DNA from: Sphingomonas sp. NFR04
Lineage (GTDB): Bacteria > Pseudomonadota > Alphaproteobacteria > Sphingomonadales > Sphingomonadaceae
Direction of reading: 5' to 3'
NCBI RefSeq assembly: GCF_900114095.1
Contig: NZ_FORV01000002.1
Coordinates: 62,001-126,000 of the forward strand
Length of the DNA: 64,000 nucleotides
The notes under the pieces were generated by a model. It had not been told where the DNA came from, made no database searches, and was given only the letters and a program-made list of their open reading frames with translations. Of the stretch, positions 51,384 through 59,300 are shown piece after piece (the first letter of the stretch is position 1; the number at the start of each line of letters is the position of its first letter). The translations under genes were made by a program, and so were the position numbers.

Positions 51384-51847
51384 AGATTCATCAATCCTTC
51401 TACCAGTTCGTCGAGGATCTCGTCGAACTCATGATCATGCTCGGCCAGCGCTCGCTCCAGGAAGAGCGGCCCGACCTTGTTCTTGGGGCTCATCATCATC
51501 TTGGCGCGCGATGCCGGCCCCAGTTTCCAGTCGAAGCTCTCGTGCAGCCACACAGCGTAGAGGTCGACATTCACCCCGCCTACCATCCCGCCGATCTCGA
51601 TCGTCGTCTCGATGCGGCCGCCGGCGCCGTACTGCTCGCGAATGCGGTGCGACTTCTCCAACTCGTGACCAGGCGCCTCGCCGCGGCGCGAGCCCTTCCA
51701 GTCCACGGGTGAGTTGGCGATCGACTGCTCCATCACAACCTTGGTCACCTGGCGCATATGCCGCAGCCCGCGTTTGCTGGTGGTTGCTCCCTCCCGCGCG
51801 AAGTGTGCGCCGAGCTCCGTTGCGCCGGTGCCCTTGAAGTAGAGCAT
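51380..51847 (-). CDS. HK97 gp10-like tail completion protein, 155 aa
   Basis: ATG 51847 shares a base with the upstream stop. Helical N-terminus (TKVVMEQSIANSPVDWKGSR), a central beta region and a C-terminal helix with HDHEFDEILDELVEGLMNL, the layout of HK97 gp10 family proteins involved in head-tail joining. Assigned by layout and position. Confidence 0.65.
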   Translation of the reverse strand: MLYFKGTGATELGAHFAREGATTSKRGLRHMRQVTKVVMEQSIANSPVDWKGSRRGEAPGHELEKSHRIREQYGAGGRIETTIEIGGMVGGVNVDLYAVWLHESFDWKLGPASRAKMMMSPKNKVGPLFLERALAEHDHEFDEILDELVEGLMNL

Positions 51848-52197
51848 CAGAGGTCTGCCCTGATGTGGCAATCGAGCTCGAGGTGATCCAGGCGCCCCAT
51901 GACGTCCGCACGCGGTTGGACGATCGACACCTCCAGCGTATAGCCGTAGACCCGCAGCAGATCCCCGCACTTCACATCGAACTGCTTGCCCGCAAGGATT
52001 TTGGCGGTCGCCTCGTGCTGCTCAGCTGCGCCGCGGGACGCGGAGCTGTCCGCGCGGACGCTAGTGTGTGCGCTGGTGTCCTTCAGGTCCACGACCGATA
52101 TGGCGATCGGCTGCGGCGCGAAGAAGCTTTCCTTGCCGGTGATGGAGCGCTTGGCGGCTTTCTTCAGCCATTCCGCCCGTGCGTTGGGAACGAACAT
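51847..52197 (-). CDS. Head closure-type protein, 116 aa
   Basis: ATG 52197 starts MFVPNARAEWLKKAAKRSI. A small beta-rich protein with LAGKQFDVKCGDLLRVYGYT and VSIVQPRADVM, encoded between a connector-region gene and the gp10-like gene. This is the usual place of the head-closure (stopper) protein. No diagnostic motif is visible. Confidence 0.55.
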   Translation of the reverse strand: MFVPNARAEWLKKAAKRSITGKESFFAPQPIAISVVDLKDTSAHTSVRADSSASRGAAEQHEATAKILAGKQFDVKCGDLLRVYGYTLEVSIVQPRADVMGRLDHLELDCHIRADL

Positions 52198-52206
52198 TGT
52201 CGGGTC

Positions 52207-52959
52207 CTATGGCTTGATGGTGAGGGTTGCCTGGCTCGAGGGGTGAAAAACCTCGGCCTTGATGTCGTAGTAGAGCGGGCGGTCATCGTCGGCGGAGACA
52301 ATCCGCACCTGCTCGCCGAACCATCGGTAGCTTGCGTCCGGGTGCGTGATCGTGACCGCATCCCATCCGAACTCGGCAACGCTGTCCATGTAGACCTCGT
52401 TGTAGATATTCAGGAGATGCTGCCGATAAACGTCGCGCATGTGCTTGGTCGACTTGAAGCTGCGGCCAGCGCGATCGACGAAGCGGAACGCTGGCGCCTG
52501 ACTGTCTTCGATCATCACAGCTGCCGTGGCGGATGACGGCGTATGGCGGCCCGAGCGCACGTACAGATCCACTCGCAGGGCATTCGTCTGGTTGTGCTGA
52601 GCCATCGCCATCACGTCGCGGTCGACCTGCGCGGCGATGATGCGCGCGGTGTAGAGCGCCGCGCTGAAGATGAAGTCTGCGAAGCGATCGGGGATCGTGC
52701 GCTGCTTCGCTTCGAGATCGGTCATAGCGCGCTCGTGCGCAGCGATAGCGATCGTTTGCGTGTCATCGTTCAGCTGCGCTTGCTCTGCGCTCACAAACGC
52801 TCGCGCAGCGTCTAGCGCGGTATGAAACGCATCGCTGCGCAAGCTCTCGTCGGTTGCCCCGCGCCGGAACACCACTTCGGCCTGGCCGACGAGCTGGGCG
52901 GTGAAGCCTTGGTACCGCTGCACCGCGCGCTCTGCCATTTCGCTGATCGCGTAGATCAC
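52207..52959 (-). CDS. Structural protein of the head-tail region, 250 aa
   Basis: GTG 52959 overlaps the preceding stop (GTGA); an ATG at 52938 is also possible. N-terminal helices (EMAERAVQRYQGFTAQLVGQ) are followed by a domain with ASYRWFGEQVRIVSADDDRP. The protein lies in the head-completion gene block, but I do not recognise a family. Confidence 0.62.
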   Translation of the reverse strand: MIYAISEMAERAVQRYQGFTAQLVGQAEVVFRRGATDESLRSDAFHTALDAARAFVSAEQAQLNDDTQTIAIAAHERAMTDLEAKQRTIPDRFADFIFSAALYTARIIAAQVDRDVMAMAQHNQTNALRVDLYVRSGRHTPSSATAAVMIEDSQAPAFRFVDRAGRSFKSTKHMRDVYRQHLLNIYNEVYMDSVAEFGWDAVTITHPDASYRWFGEQVRIVSADDDRPLYYDIKAEVFHPSSQATLTIKP

Positions 52960-53786
52960 GCCCGCAGCACCCCGAACTGCAGAACGACATAGCGCTTCAG
53001 TTCCTCGAACGCCTGCCGGCTGACCGGCAGGTTCAAGTAGGGCTTCGAGCTGAAGAAGATCGAACTCTCGCCGATCGTTTCCGAGATGACGCCGTCCTGG
53101 CGCTTTTTGCCGACCGCATCGCCGCCAAGCAGGACGTTGGCCTCCATCAGCTGCGCGCGCTTCACCGCCCGGCGGAACTGGTCGGGCAGCGCGTCGAACT
53201 GCTCGACCGTGAGCGATCGCAAACGGAGCCGCCGGGTGGTGTCGAATGGTTCGTCGGCCCCGGTGCCATAGGCGGCATAGCTCGACGCGTGGGTCATCGG
53301 GTCGATGTGGCTGATCTTGAAGATCATGCGCGCGATCCTCTCGAATGCCTCCGCAAGCGCCCCCTGGCGCATCGTGAGGCTGGAGGTTACGTCCCATCCG
53401 TCCAGCGTGGGGCCGAAGCTGCTGCGGACCGACAGCGCCTCTGCGTAGCTCATGAAGCTGTTGACCATGACGACGAGCGGGCGGGAGGCGACCAGCACGA
53501 AGAAGTCGCGCGCCTCGACGGGGCCATCGGCCGTCTTGAAGGACACGACAATCTCCCGCCCGGCGCTGGGGATGTCCGCGGCGAGCGTCAGGTGTTCAGC
53601 TTCGATGCGGAACGCAGCTGCATCAGCGCCGGCCACGAACGACGAAACTGGACCCGCCGCGATGGGCAGGCCTCGATCGTCATAGAGTGCCCACTCGGCA
53701 GCGGTTGCCGCGATCGCCTGCCCGGCATCGTCGAGCGCAGGGATGGCGAAGGTCGCGGCACGGCCGCTGGTGCAGCTGCTCTGCAT
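52956..53786 (-). CDS. Structural protein of the head-tail region, 276 aa
   Basis: ATG 53786 shares a base with the upstream stop. The N-terminal 100 residues look like an Ig-like beta domain (FAIPALDDAGQAIAATAAEW). The C-terminal half is alpha-helical, with SYAEALSVRSSFG and DQFRRAVKRAQLMEANVLLG, as in head-tail adaptors. The fusion of a beta domain with an adaptor-like part is plausible for a decorated connector protein; no family match by eye. Confidence 0.6.
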   Translation of the reverse strand: MQSSCTSGRAATFAIPALDDAGQAIAATAAEWALYDDRGLPIAAGPVSSFVAGADAAAFRIEAEHLTLAADIPSAGREIVVSFKTADGPVEARDFFVLVASRPLVVMVNSFMSYAEALSVRSSFGPTLDGWDVTSSLTMRQGALAEAFERIARMIFKISHIDPMTHASSYAAYGTGADEPFDTTRRLRLRSLTVEQFDALPDQFRRAVKRAQLMEANVLLGGDAVGKKRQDGVISETIGESSIFFSSKPYLNLPVSRQAFEELKRYVVLQFGVLRA

Positions 53787-54304
53787 CAGAGGACCGCCTG
53801 CGCGGCCTGAGCCTTGAGGATCTCCTCGACCAACTCGCGGATGCCGCGGCCATTGACGCCGAGCGGCTTGCCGATCTCCCGCAGCCCCTTGATGCCGTCA
53901 TTGCCGCCGATCGCCTCCAGCTCGGCGCGAGTGTAGATCACGAAATCAGCGTCCAGCTCGGTCGCCTTGGCCTGAGCGGCTTCCAGGGCCACCTTCTCCT
54001 CGGCCTTGCGCGCGGCCTCGGCCTCGATCAGCGCCGCGCGGTCGATCTCGTCGGTGCGCTTCACGATGTCCAGGGTCTTCGCCTGCTCGACGACGGTGAT
54101 GGGGGAATGATGCATACGCAGCGCGAGCATGGCAGGGCCGATCTGTTCGCCGGTCTCGGCGTCGACCACCTTCACGCTGGAGGCGATACGGTTGATCTGA
54201 CGAGCGTCGAGATCCTCGACCGACACGCCGTTCTGGAACTGCGCCTTGAAACCGAAGTTGCCGGTGAAATTTTCCCAGCCGGCGCTGGTGATACGTACCT
54301 TCAT
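53786..54304 (-). CDS. Structural accessory protein behind capsid, 172 aa
   Basis: ATG 54304 has ribosome binding site GGAGAG. A short N-terminal beta region (MKVRITSAGWENFTGNFGFK) is followed by an A/E/K-rich helix and a C-terminal SAP/HeH-like small helical segment (GIKGLREIGKPLGVNGRGIR). Such proteins are frequent after the major capsid gene. It is separated from capsid by a terminator and a palindrome copy. Confidence 0.62.
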   Translation of the reverse strand: MKVRITSAGWENFTGNFGFKAQFQNGVSVEDLDARQINRIASSVKVVDAETGEQIGPAMLALRMHHSPITVVEQAKTLDIVKRTDEIDRAALIEAEAARKAEEKVALEAAQAKATELDADFVIYTRAELEAIGGNDGIKGLREIGKPLGVNGRGIRELVEEILKAQAAQAVL

Positions 54305-54312
54305 GGAACTCT

Positions 54313-54348
54313 CCAAACAAAAGAGGGCCGGGACATGCCCGACCCTCT
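54313..54348 (-). terminator. Rho-independent terminator after major capsid
   Basis: An 11-bp stem (54322-54332 with 54338-54348, one G-U pair) has a 5-base loop and is followed by TTTTGTTT on the minus strand. It lies 46 bases behind the capsid stop, between a palindrome copy and the next gene. Confidence 0.83.
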
Positions 54349-54359
54349 CCCAGGGCAAC

Positions 54360-54386
54360 AGAATATGTGTGTGCCACATCGCACAC
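54360..54386 (-). promoter_or_regulatory. Palindrome copy followed by a weak -10 box and a terminator
   Basis: The palindrome (54367-54386) reads GTGTGCGATGTGGCACACAC on the minus strand, then TATTCT (54360-54365). A transcript starting here would run into the terminator at 54313-54348 before reaching the next gene. Confidence 0.5.
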
Positions 54387-54393
54387 ACAAGAA

Positions 54394-55296
54394 TCAAATG
54401 TTGGTGATGCCCTTCAGACGGGCCAGCGAGCGGGTCGACTTGAGTGCGGTGCCGCAATACCACTTCATGCGGTACCGCTCGACGTCCTTGTTCTGCACCG
54501 TGCCGATCGACTGGACCCGGAAGCCCGCGGTCGGCCCGCCGAAGATGCCGTGCATGCCATCCGCCTCGTTGAAGCGCACCGCATAGATCGAGCAGCTCTT
54601 GCTCTTGGTGCCGTGCAGCTCGTCGCCGGGGAGGAAGTCGTTGATGATGATCGGCGTCCGGCGATAGGCGGGAACGCTGATGCCCGTGCCGGGGAGCGTG
54701 ACGTCGTTCGGCGTGGTGCCGCCCAGGTTGCGCAGCATGGCGAGGATCGCGTCGTGCGTACCGCCGCGCATCACCAGCGCGTCGGCGCCCAGCGGAACCA
54801 TGCGGAGCAGCTGGTCGAGACGCTCGAACGTCAGTGCTTCGCCGTCGCCCGAGGTCGGCAGCACCTGGTTGTCGGCGCAGAGCTCGGAGATGCCGTCGAA
54901 CGACTTGGGGTCGGTGCCCGAATTGCCGGTCGCCAGGGTGCGCTGGAACTTGCGCGCCATGCCCTTCGCCTTCGCCGCGATCTGGGTCGCGGTCTGGTCG
55001 TTGGTGTCCGACATGGTCTCGTCGAGGAAGTTGTCGATGTCGACGTCGCCGATCAGGATGCGCAGCTTCGCCACGACCTCGTCGAACTCGGCGCCGCCCT
55101 CGGGGACGGTGTCGTACGGGTCGAGGAACTCGCCCTCGCTCAGCGTCTTCTCGCGATTATACATGTAGGCCTTGCCCACGACGCGCTTGAACGGCAGCAT
55201 CGCGAACATGGCGTCATTGTCGATGATCTCTTCGATCACGCCCTGCTCCAGGACGTTGTTCGAGAGCTTCTCAGCTTCGACACGAAGCAACGGCAT
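54394..55296 (-). CDS. Major capsid protein, HK97-fold, 300 aa
   Basis: ATG 55296 has ribosome binding site TAGGAGAG. N-terminal helix MPLLRVEAEKLSNNVLEQGV, an E-loop-like region (YNREKTLSEGEFLDPYDTVP), a spine-helix region and C-terminal beta segments (GISVPAYRRTPIIINDFLPG) are as expected for a HK97-fold coat protein of about 300 residues. It follows the scaffold gene and has a strong promoter in front and a terminator behind. Confidence 0.83.
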   Translation of the reverse strand: MPLLRVEAEKLSNNVLEQGVIEEIIDNDAMFAMLPFKRVVGKAYMYNREKTLSEGEFLDPYDTVPEGGAEFDEVVAKLRILIGDVDIDNFLDETMSDTNDQTATQIAAKAKGMARKFQRTLATGNSGTDPKSFDGISELCADNQVLPTSGDGEALTFERLDQLLRMVPLGADALVMRGGTHDAILAMLRNLGGTTPNDVTLPGTGISVPAYRRTPIIINDFLPGDELHGTKSKSCSIYAVRFNEADGMHGIFGGPTAGFRVQSIGTVQNKDVERYRMKWYCGTALKSTRSLARLKGITNI

Positions 55297-55334
55297 TGAT
55301 CTCTCCTAAAACTTCGAAATTCTTTTCGGTGCCC

Positions 55335-55379
55335 ATCATACCAAATGCCGACTGTGTGTGCAAGCACACACAGTCGGCA
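55335..55379 (-). promoter_or_regulatory. Major capsid promoter under a perfect 16-bp palindrome
   Basis: The palindrome arms (55346-55361 and 55364-55379) pair perfectly around AA. On the minus strand TTGCAC (55358-55363) at its centre is a -35 box, followed after 17 bases by extended -10 TGGTATGAT (TATGAT at 55335-55340). The leader is about 32 bases. A protein bound to the palindrome would cover the -35 box. Confidence 0.78.
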
Positions 55380-55386
55380 GGCGTGG

Positions 55387-56151
55387 TTATCGAGCTTCGC
55401 GGAGCGCCTTCAGGCCCATCGAAAGCTTCGTGTGGCGATCGACCGGCTTGTCGCCGCTCTTGCCTTCCATCGTGCGCGATCCCGCACCGGGCGTGATCTT
55501 GCTCTTCAGGAACGTGTCCTTGTCCGGCTCGCCGTCGACCACCTTCTTCATCGCATCATCGAACGAAAGCGGCTTGCCCTTGGCGTCCATCACCATCGCG
55601 CGACCGGCGGCACCCTTGGGCTTGTCGTAGACCACCGGCACGCGGTTCTCGATCTCGACATAGTCACCGTACAGGCGCTCCGCCTTGGCGGGCGTGAGGA
55701 TGGTCTCGGCGGCGAAGAACTTGCTGGTCGCAAACGCAACCTGGCGCCGCGCGAGAGCGGCGTCTGCGATCGCCTGAGCATGCTCCGTACGGAGGTTGTC
55801 GCGCTCGGCCTGCGCCGCAGTCAGTTGAGCCTGATGCTCTTCGTTCTGCAGTTCACGCAGGCGCTCGAAGTTGCCTTCCGCGCGGGCGCGCTCTGCCTCG
55901 GCGTCTCGTGCCGCACGGTCGAGCTCGGCGACCCGGGTCGCGTTGGCCCGGGCAGCCTCGGGATCGATGCCCTCGAAGCGAGCGGCGGCGGTGCGCGCCT
56001 CTGCGAGCTCGGCGCGAACACGCTCCAGCTCGGCGGCGGCTTCATCGCCTGCATTCCCACCGGCGGGGCGGCGGGCTGCTTCGGCAGCAGCAGCTTCGGC
56101 GGCCTCCCGAGCAGCCGCTTCTGCGGCCAGGCGCTGTTCTTCTTCGTCCAT
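55387..56151 (-). CDS. Scaffolding protein, 254 aa
   Basis: The N-terminal half is an A/E/R-rich coiled coil (QRLAAEAAAREAAEAAAAEA), then a central domain with FFAAETILTPAKAERLYGDY and a basic C-terminus (KPVDRHTKLSMGLKALREAR) that would bind the coat protein. This is the standard layout of phage scaffolds encoded directly before the capsid gene. ATG 56151 is 26 bases behind a palindrome copy. Confidence 0.8.
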   Translation of the reverse strand: MDEEEQRLAAEAAAREAAEAAAAEAARRPAGGNAGDEAAAELERVRAELAEARTAAARFEGIDPEAARANATRVAELDRAARDAEAERARAEGNFERLRELQNEEHQAQLTAAQAERDNLRTEHAQAIADAALARRQVAFATSKFFAAETILTPAKAERLYGDYVEIENRVPVVYDKPKGAAGRAMVMDAKGKPLSFDDAMKKVVDGEPDKDTFLKSKITPGAGSRTMEGKSGDKPVDRHTKLSMGLKALREAR

Positions 56152-56176
56152 GAATACTCTCTATTTGCTCTGTGAA

Positions 56177-56196
56177 GTGTGTACCATAACACACAT
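56177..56196 (-). promoter_or_regulatory. Intergenic palindrome copy before the scaffold gene
   Basis: The minus strand reads ATGTGTGTTATGGTACACAC. It sits between the spike terminator and the scaffold ribosome binding site. No convincing -10 box follows. Confidence 0.55.
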
Positions 56197-56247
56197 GCCG
56201 TTTTGTTGGAAGGCTGTGCGCTGACATGGCTCGTCCGCGCGCGCTCC

Positions 56248-56294
56248 AAAAAGAAGGCTCGCGATGCCTGGAGCTACCCAAACATCGCGAGCCT
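56248..56294 (-). terminator. Rho-independent terminator after the spike gene
   Basis: A perfect 12-bp stem (56255-56266 with 56283-56294) has a 16-base loop and is followed by TCTTTTT on the minus strand. It ends the terminase-portal-spike transcript before the scaffold gene. Confidence 0.85.
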
Positions 56295-56319
56295 CAGTCG
56301 AAACGGATGTGTTACGCTA

Positions 56320-59300
56320 TCAGACGAGCGGCAGGCGGGATTCCACCCGCGCCCACCAGTCCCGAAGGCTCAGGATGTCGAAGAGGCCGGCCGCGCACCC
56401 CGCGGCGAGCCGCTGCACGAGCTGGTTGAAGTTGTCGTCGTTCTGGGCGGGTCCGTAATGCATATAGCACACCAGGTCTTTACCACCGTCGATTGCGTCC
56501 AGGACCTCGGCGTAGGCCTTGTCGACAAGATTGGTGCTACCGCCTGCTGCCGTGGTGTCGTCGAACGATGCGGCCGGGCAGCGAATGGCGAAGTAGGGGT
56601 CAAGGCCGTAGCCAGTGTAAACGCCATTGCCGCTGCCGGCCGAGCCCATGCGCCCGAACTTATAGCCCGCGCCAAGAAGCGCGTCCTCCATCTTGCCGAT
56701 TTGGAAGGCAGCGTCCTTGAGGTGGAAGTTGGCAAGGCCGCCGGTGATCGCCGGCACATTGCCCGACATGGTAACGGTTCCGGTGGCGCCTTCGACGTCG
56801 ACCGACAGAATGGTAAGTCCATCCGGCACGCCCAAAGCGAACATCGTCATGCCAGGCACGAGGTAGGTCGTGTCCACGTTCGTGAGCTGCGCCGTGCCAC
56901 TGGCGGTGTAGGTCACCCCCCTGCGCGAGGCTGAGAAGTAGCACGTTCGCGAAGCCCCGGCCGGGATTGCCCGGTCGAAAACCAGGTCGACCTGCGACCG
57001 CCCGTTGCGCTTCATCTGAAGCAGAACAGGGTTGCCCGAGGCGCCCGTGTTCTTCACAACCATGCCGGCGGCGATACCTTGGTTTACAATGGTGTTCGCC
57101 AACGTGATCGTGCTCGTCCCGTTCGGCGTCAACGCGATCGCGTGATTGGGCGCGCCGCCGCCGCCCCAATACGTCCCCGCGCCGAACGACCAACAGAACA
57201 GCTTTGCGTCGTCAGCGTTCGAGAAACCACCCGCGATTGCGCGGTCGCGCAGGGCGTTCAGTTGCTCGACGGCCGCAGCTGGCGAGGTGAACATCGTGAA
57301 GGACTCGTCAGCGGGGCCGCTGTCGAGACTCCACGTCCACCCATAGTCGTTCCTGAGCGACAGAGCCTGGGCGGCGGTTAGATTCGTGGCGCCGTTGGTG
57401 CTCAACACGTCCTGGCAGAGGAAGCCGGTGCCCACGAACGGGTAGGGCATTCCAGCTGCGATGCCCGCGGCCTTCATAGCCGGCGCCGCCTTAGTGATCT
57501 GGCCGACGTTGCCGTCATCGAAAGTCAGGACGATCGCAGGCTTGATCCGCTGCGGGCGGATCAGCGCATCCACCTTCACCGAAGCGTTTTTGTTGCCAAG
57601 GTTCTGCAGCTGAAGCGCAAGCTGCTTCGTGCCAGCCCCTGCGTCCGTCAGCTTTGCGCCAGTCCATGAGCCGCCAGCGCGCAAGCGCGAAGCTTTGAAG
57701 GTCAGCCATCGCTTGCCACGATTGTACGGGTAAAAGTCGGTATTGGGCGCGAGGCCAGAGGCGGGGTCGAACGACGGGATGTAGGTCTGCCCGTTGGTCG
57801 TGAGGCGCAAGACGGCAGCATACAGGGAGGTGTTGTACACATCCATGCCGACATCGATGCAAACGCCGATCAGGTCCCAGCTGGCGGGATCATCGTTCGC
57901 GCCGATGCTCGGGGTCGTGAGCGACGGAAGGTTGACGCCCAGCATGTTGACCTGCACCGCGCCGGTGCCCTGCACGACAGGCCCAACGACCTGCATCGAT
58001 GCGCCGCTGCTCACGGTGCGGGAGCCGAGCGTATCGAAGCCGTCGAGCAGCGTGTACGGCGTCATGGTCGCGACCGGCGTGGTGGGAACGAACGCACCAA
58101 TGCTGGCAGCCGCGCCCTTGGTGGCATACCGCGCGATATAGTCTGCCTTCCGTGCCGCGATGTCTGTCAGGCCGCTATTGCCCGACCCAGTGGGATACGG
58201 GTTCGCGAAGATCGCCTGGTGATCGGTGAAGGCTTTCATGTTGGCCAGGTTGCCCTGGTTGGTGAGCTTCGCGGCCCCTGTGATGGTGGCCGTGATCGGC
58301 CCCGCGCAGACGTTCCCCGTCACGACGAGATCGCCATACACCCCAGTGACATTGATCGCCGGGATCGAGCCCGCAAGAGTCGGGTCGATCAGGTCGAGCG
58401 CGCTCGGATCGTTGATGGCCGTGTTGTTGCGAACGTAGATGTTCACGCCGACCGCGCCTGCGACATTGCCGCTCGAGTCCTTCACCACCATCGCGATGCT
58501 GTTGGCGTTCGACGTCTGGAAGCAGTTATTCTCGATGTAGATGTTCTGGTAGGTCGGTCCGGTAGCGTTCCACGGCCCAGCGAACACGCCGTGCAGGCCG
58601 GCATAGCCGCCGTCTCCACCATTGCCGCGGATGATCATGTTGCCACGCACGATCAGATCGCCGAGCACCGGCCCCGTCGTCGTGGTGGTCGAGAGGGTGT
58701 TGATCTGCACGAAATCGGGGTGCGCCTGGCTGCCGGCCGGCGTCAGCTTGTCGATCACAAGGTTGTTCGTGACGGTGACGCTGCCCGCGTTCGTGAACTG
58801 CATCCCATCCTCACCCATGTTGATGAAGGTGTTCGCGTCGACGAGAATGTTGTTCGACTGCGTGCCGTTCACGCCCATGGCAATGTTCGTCGCGAGGTTC
58901 TTGAACGTGTTATTGCGGATCGTCACATTCTGAACGGCACCGTTCTTGAGGATACCGTAGCTGTAGGTGGACGAGTCATCCACCTCGAAGCGGTTATTCT
59001 CGACGATGTAGTTGTCGCCGGTGAAACGGACGCACTCGACGCCGGGTCCTGAGAGCAGGCTCGTCCAGCGCAGGCCGCGGAGCGCGAAGCCTCCCGCGAT
59101 GAAGAAGTTGCTGATCGTCGCCTTGTAGACGTTGTCAGCCGTGAGCACGGCATGGTTGCTCCCGGAGAACGTGCCGGTGGGCGCAGCGATCCTGGGTCCG
59201 GTCGTCCCCTGCGAAGCGTAGTTGCCATTGCGAAGGATGACCGTCTCGCCATAGGCCGCACCATGCGCCGCAAGCTCTGCCGCAGTTGCTACGTGGCGAG

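Noticed and set aside
55346-55379. Perfect palindrome before the capsid gene as an ordinary terminator of the scaffold gene
   Set aside because: No U-tract follows; the -35 box lies at its centre and an extended -10 box 17 bases behind, so an operator/promoter is the simpler reading.
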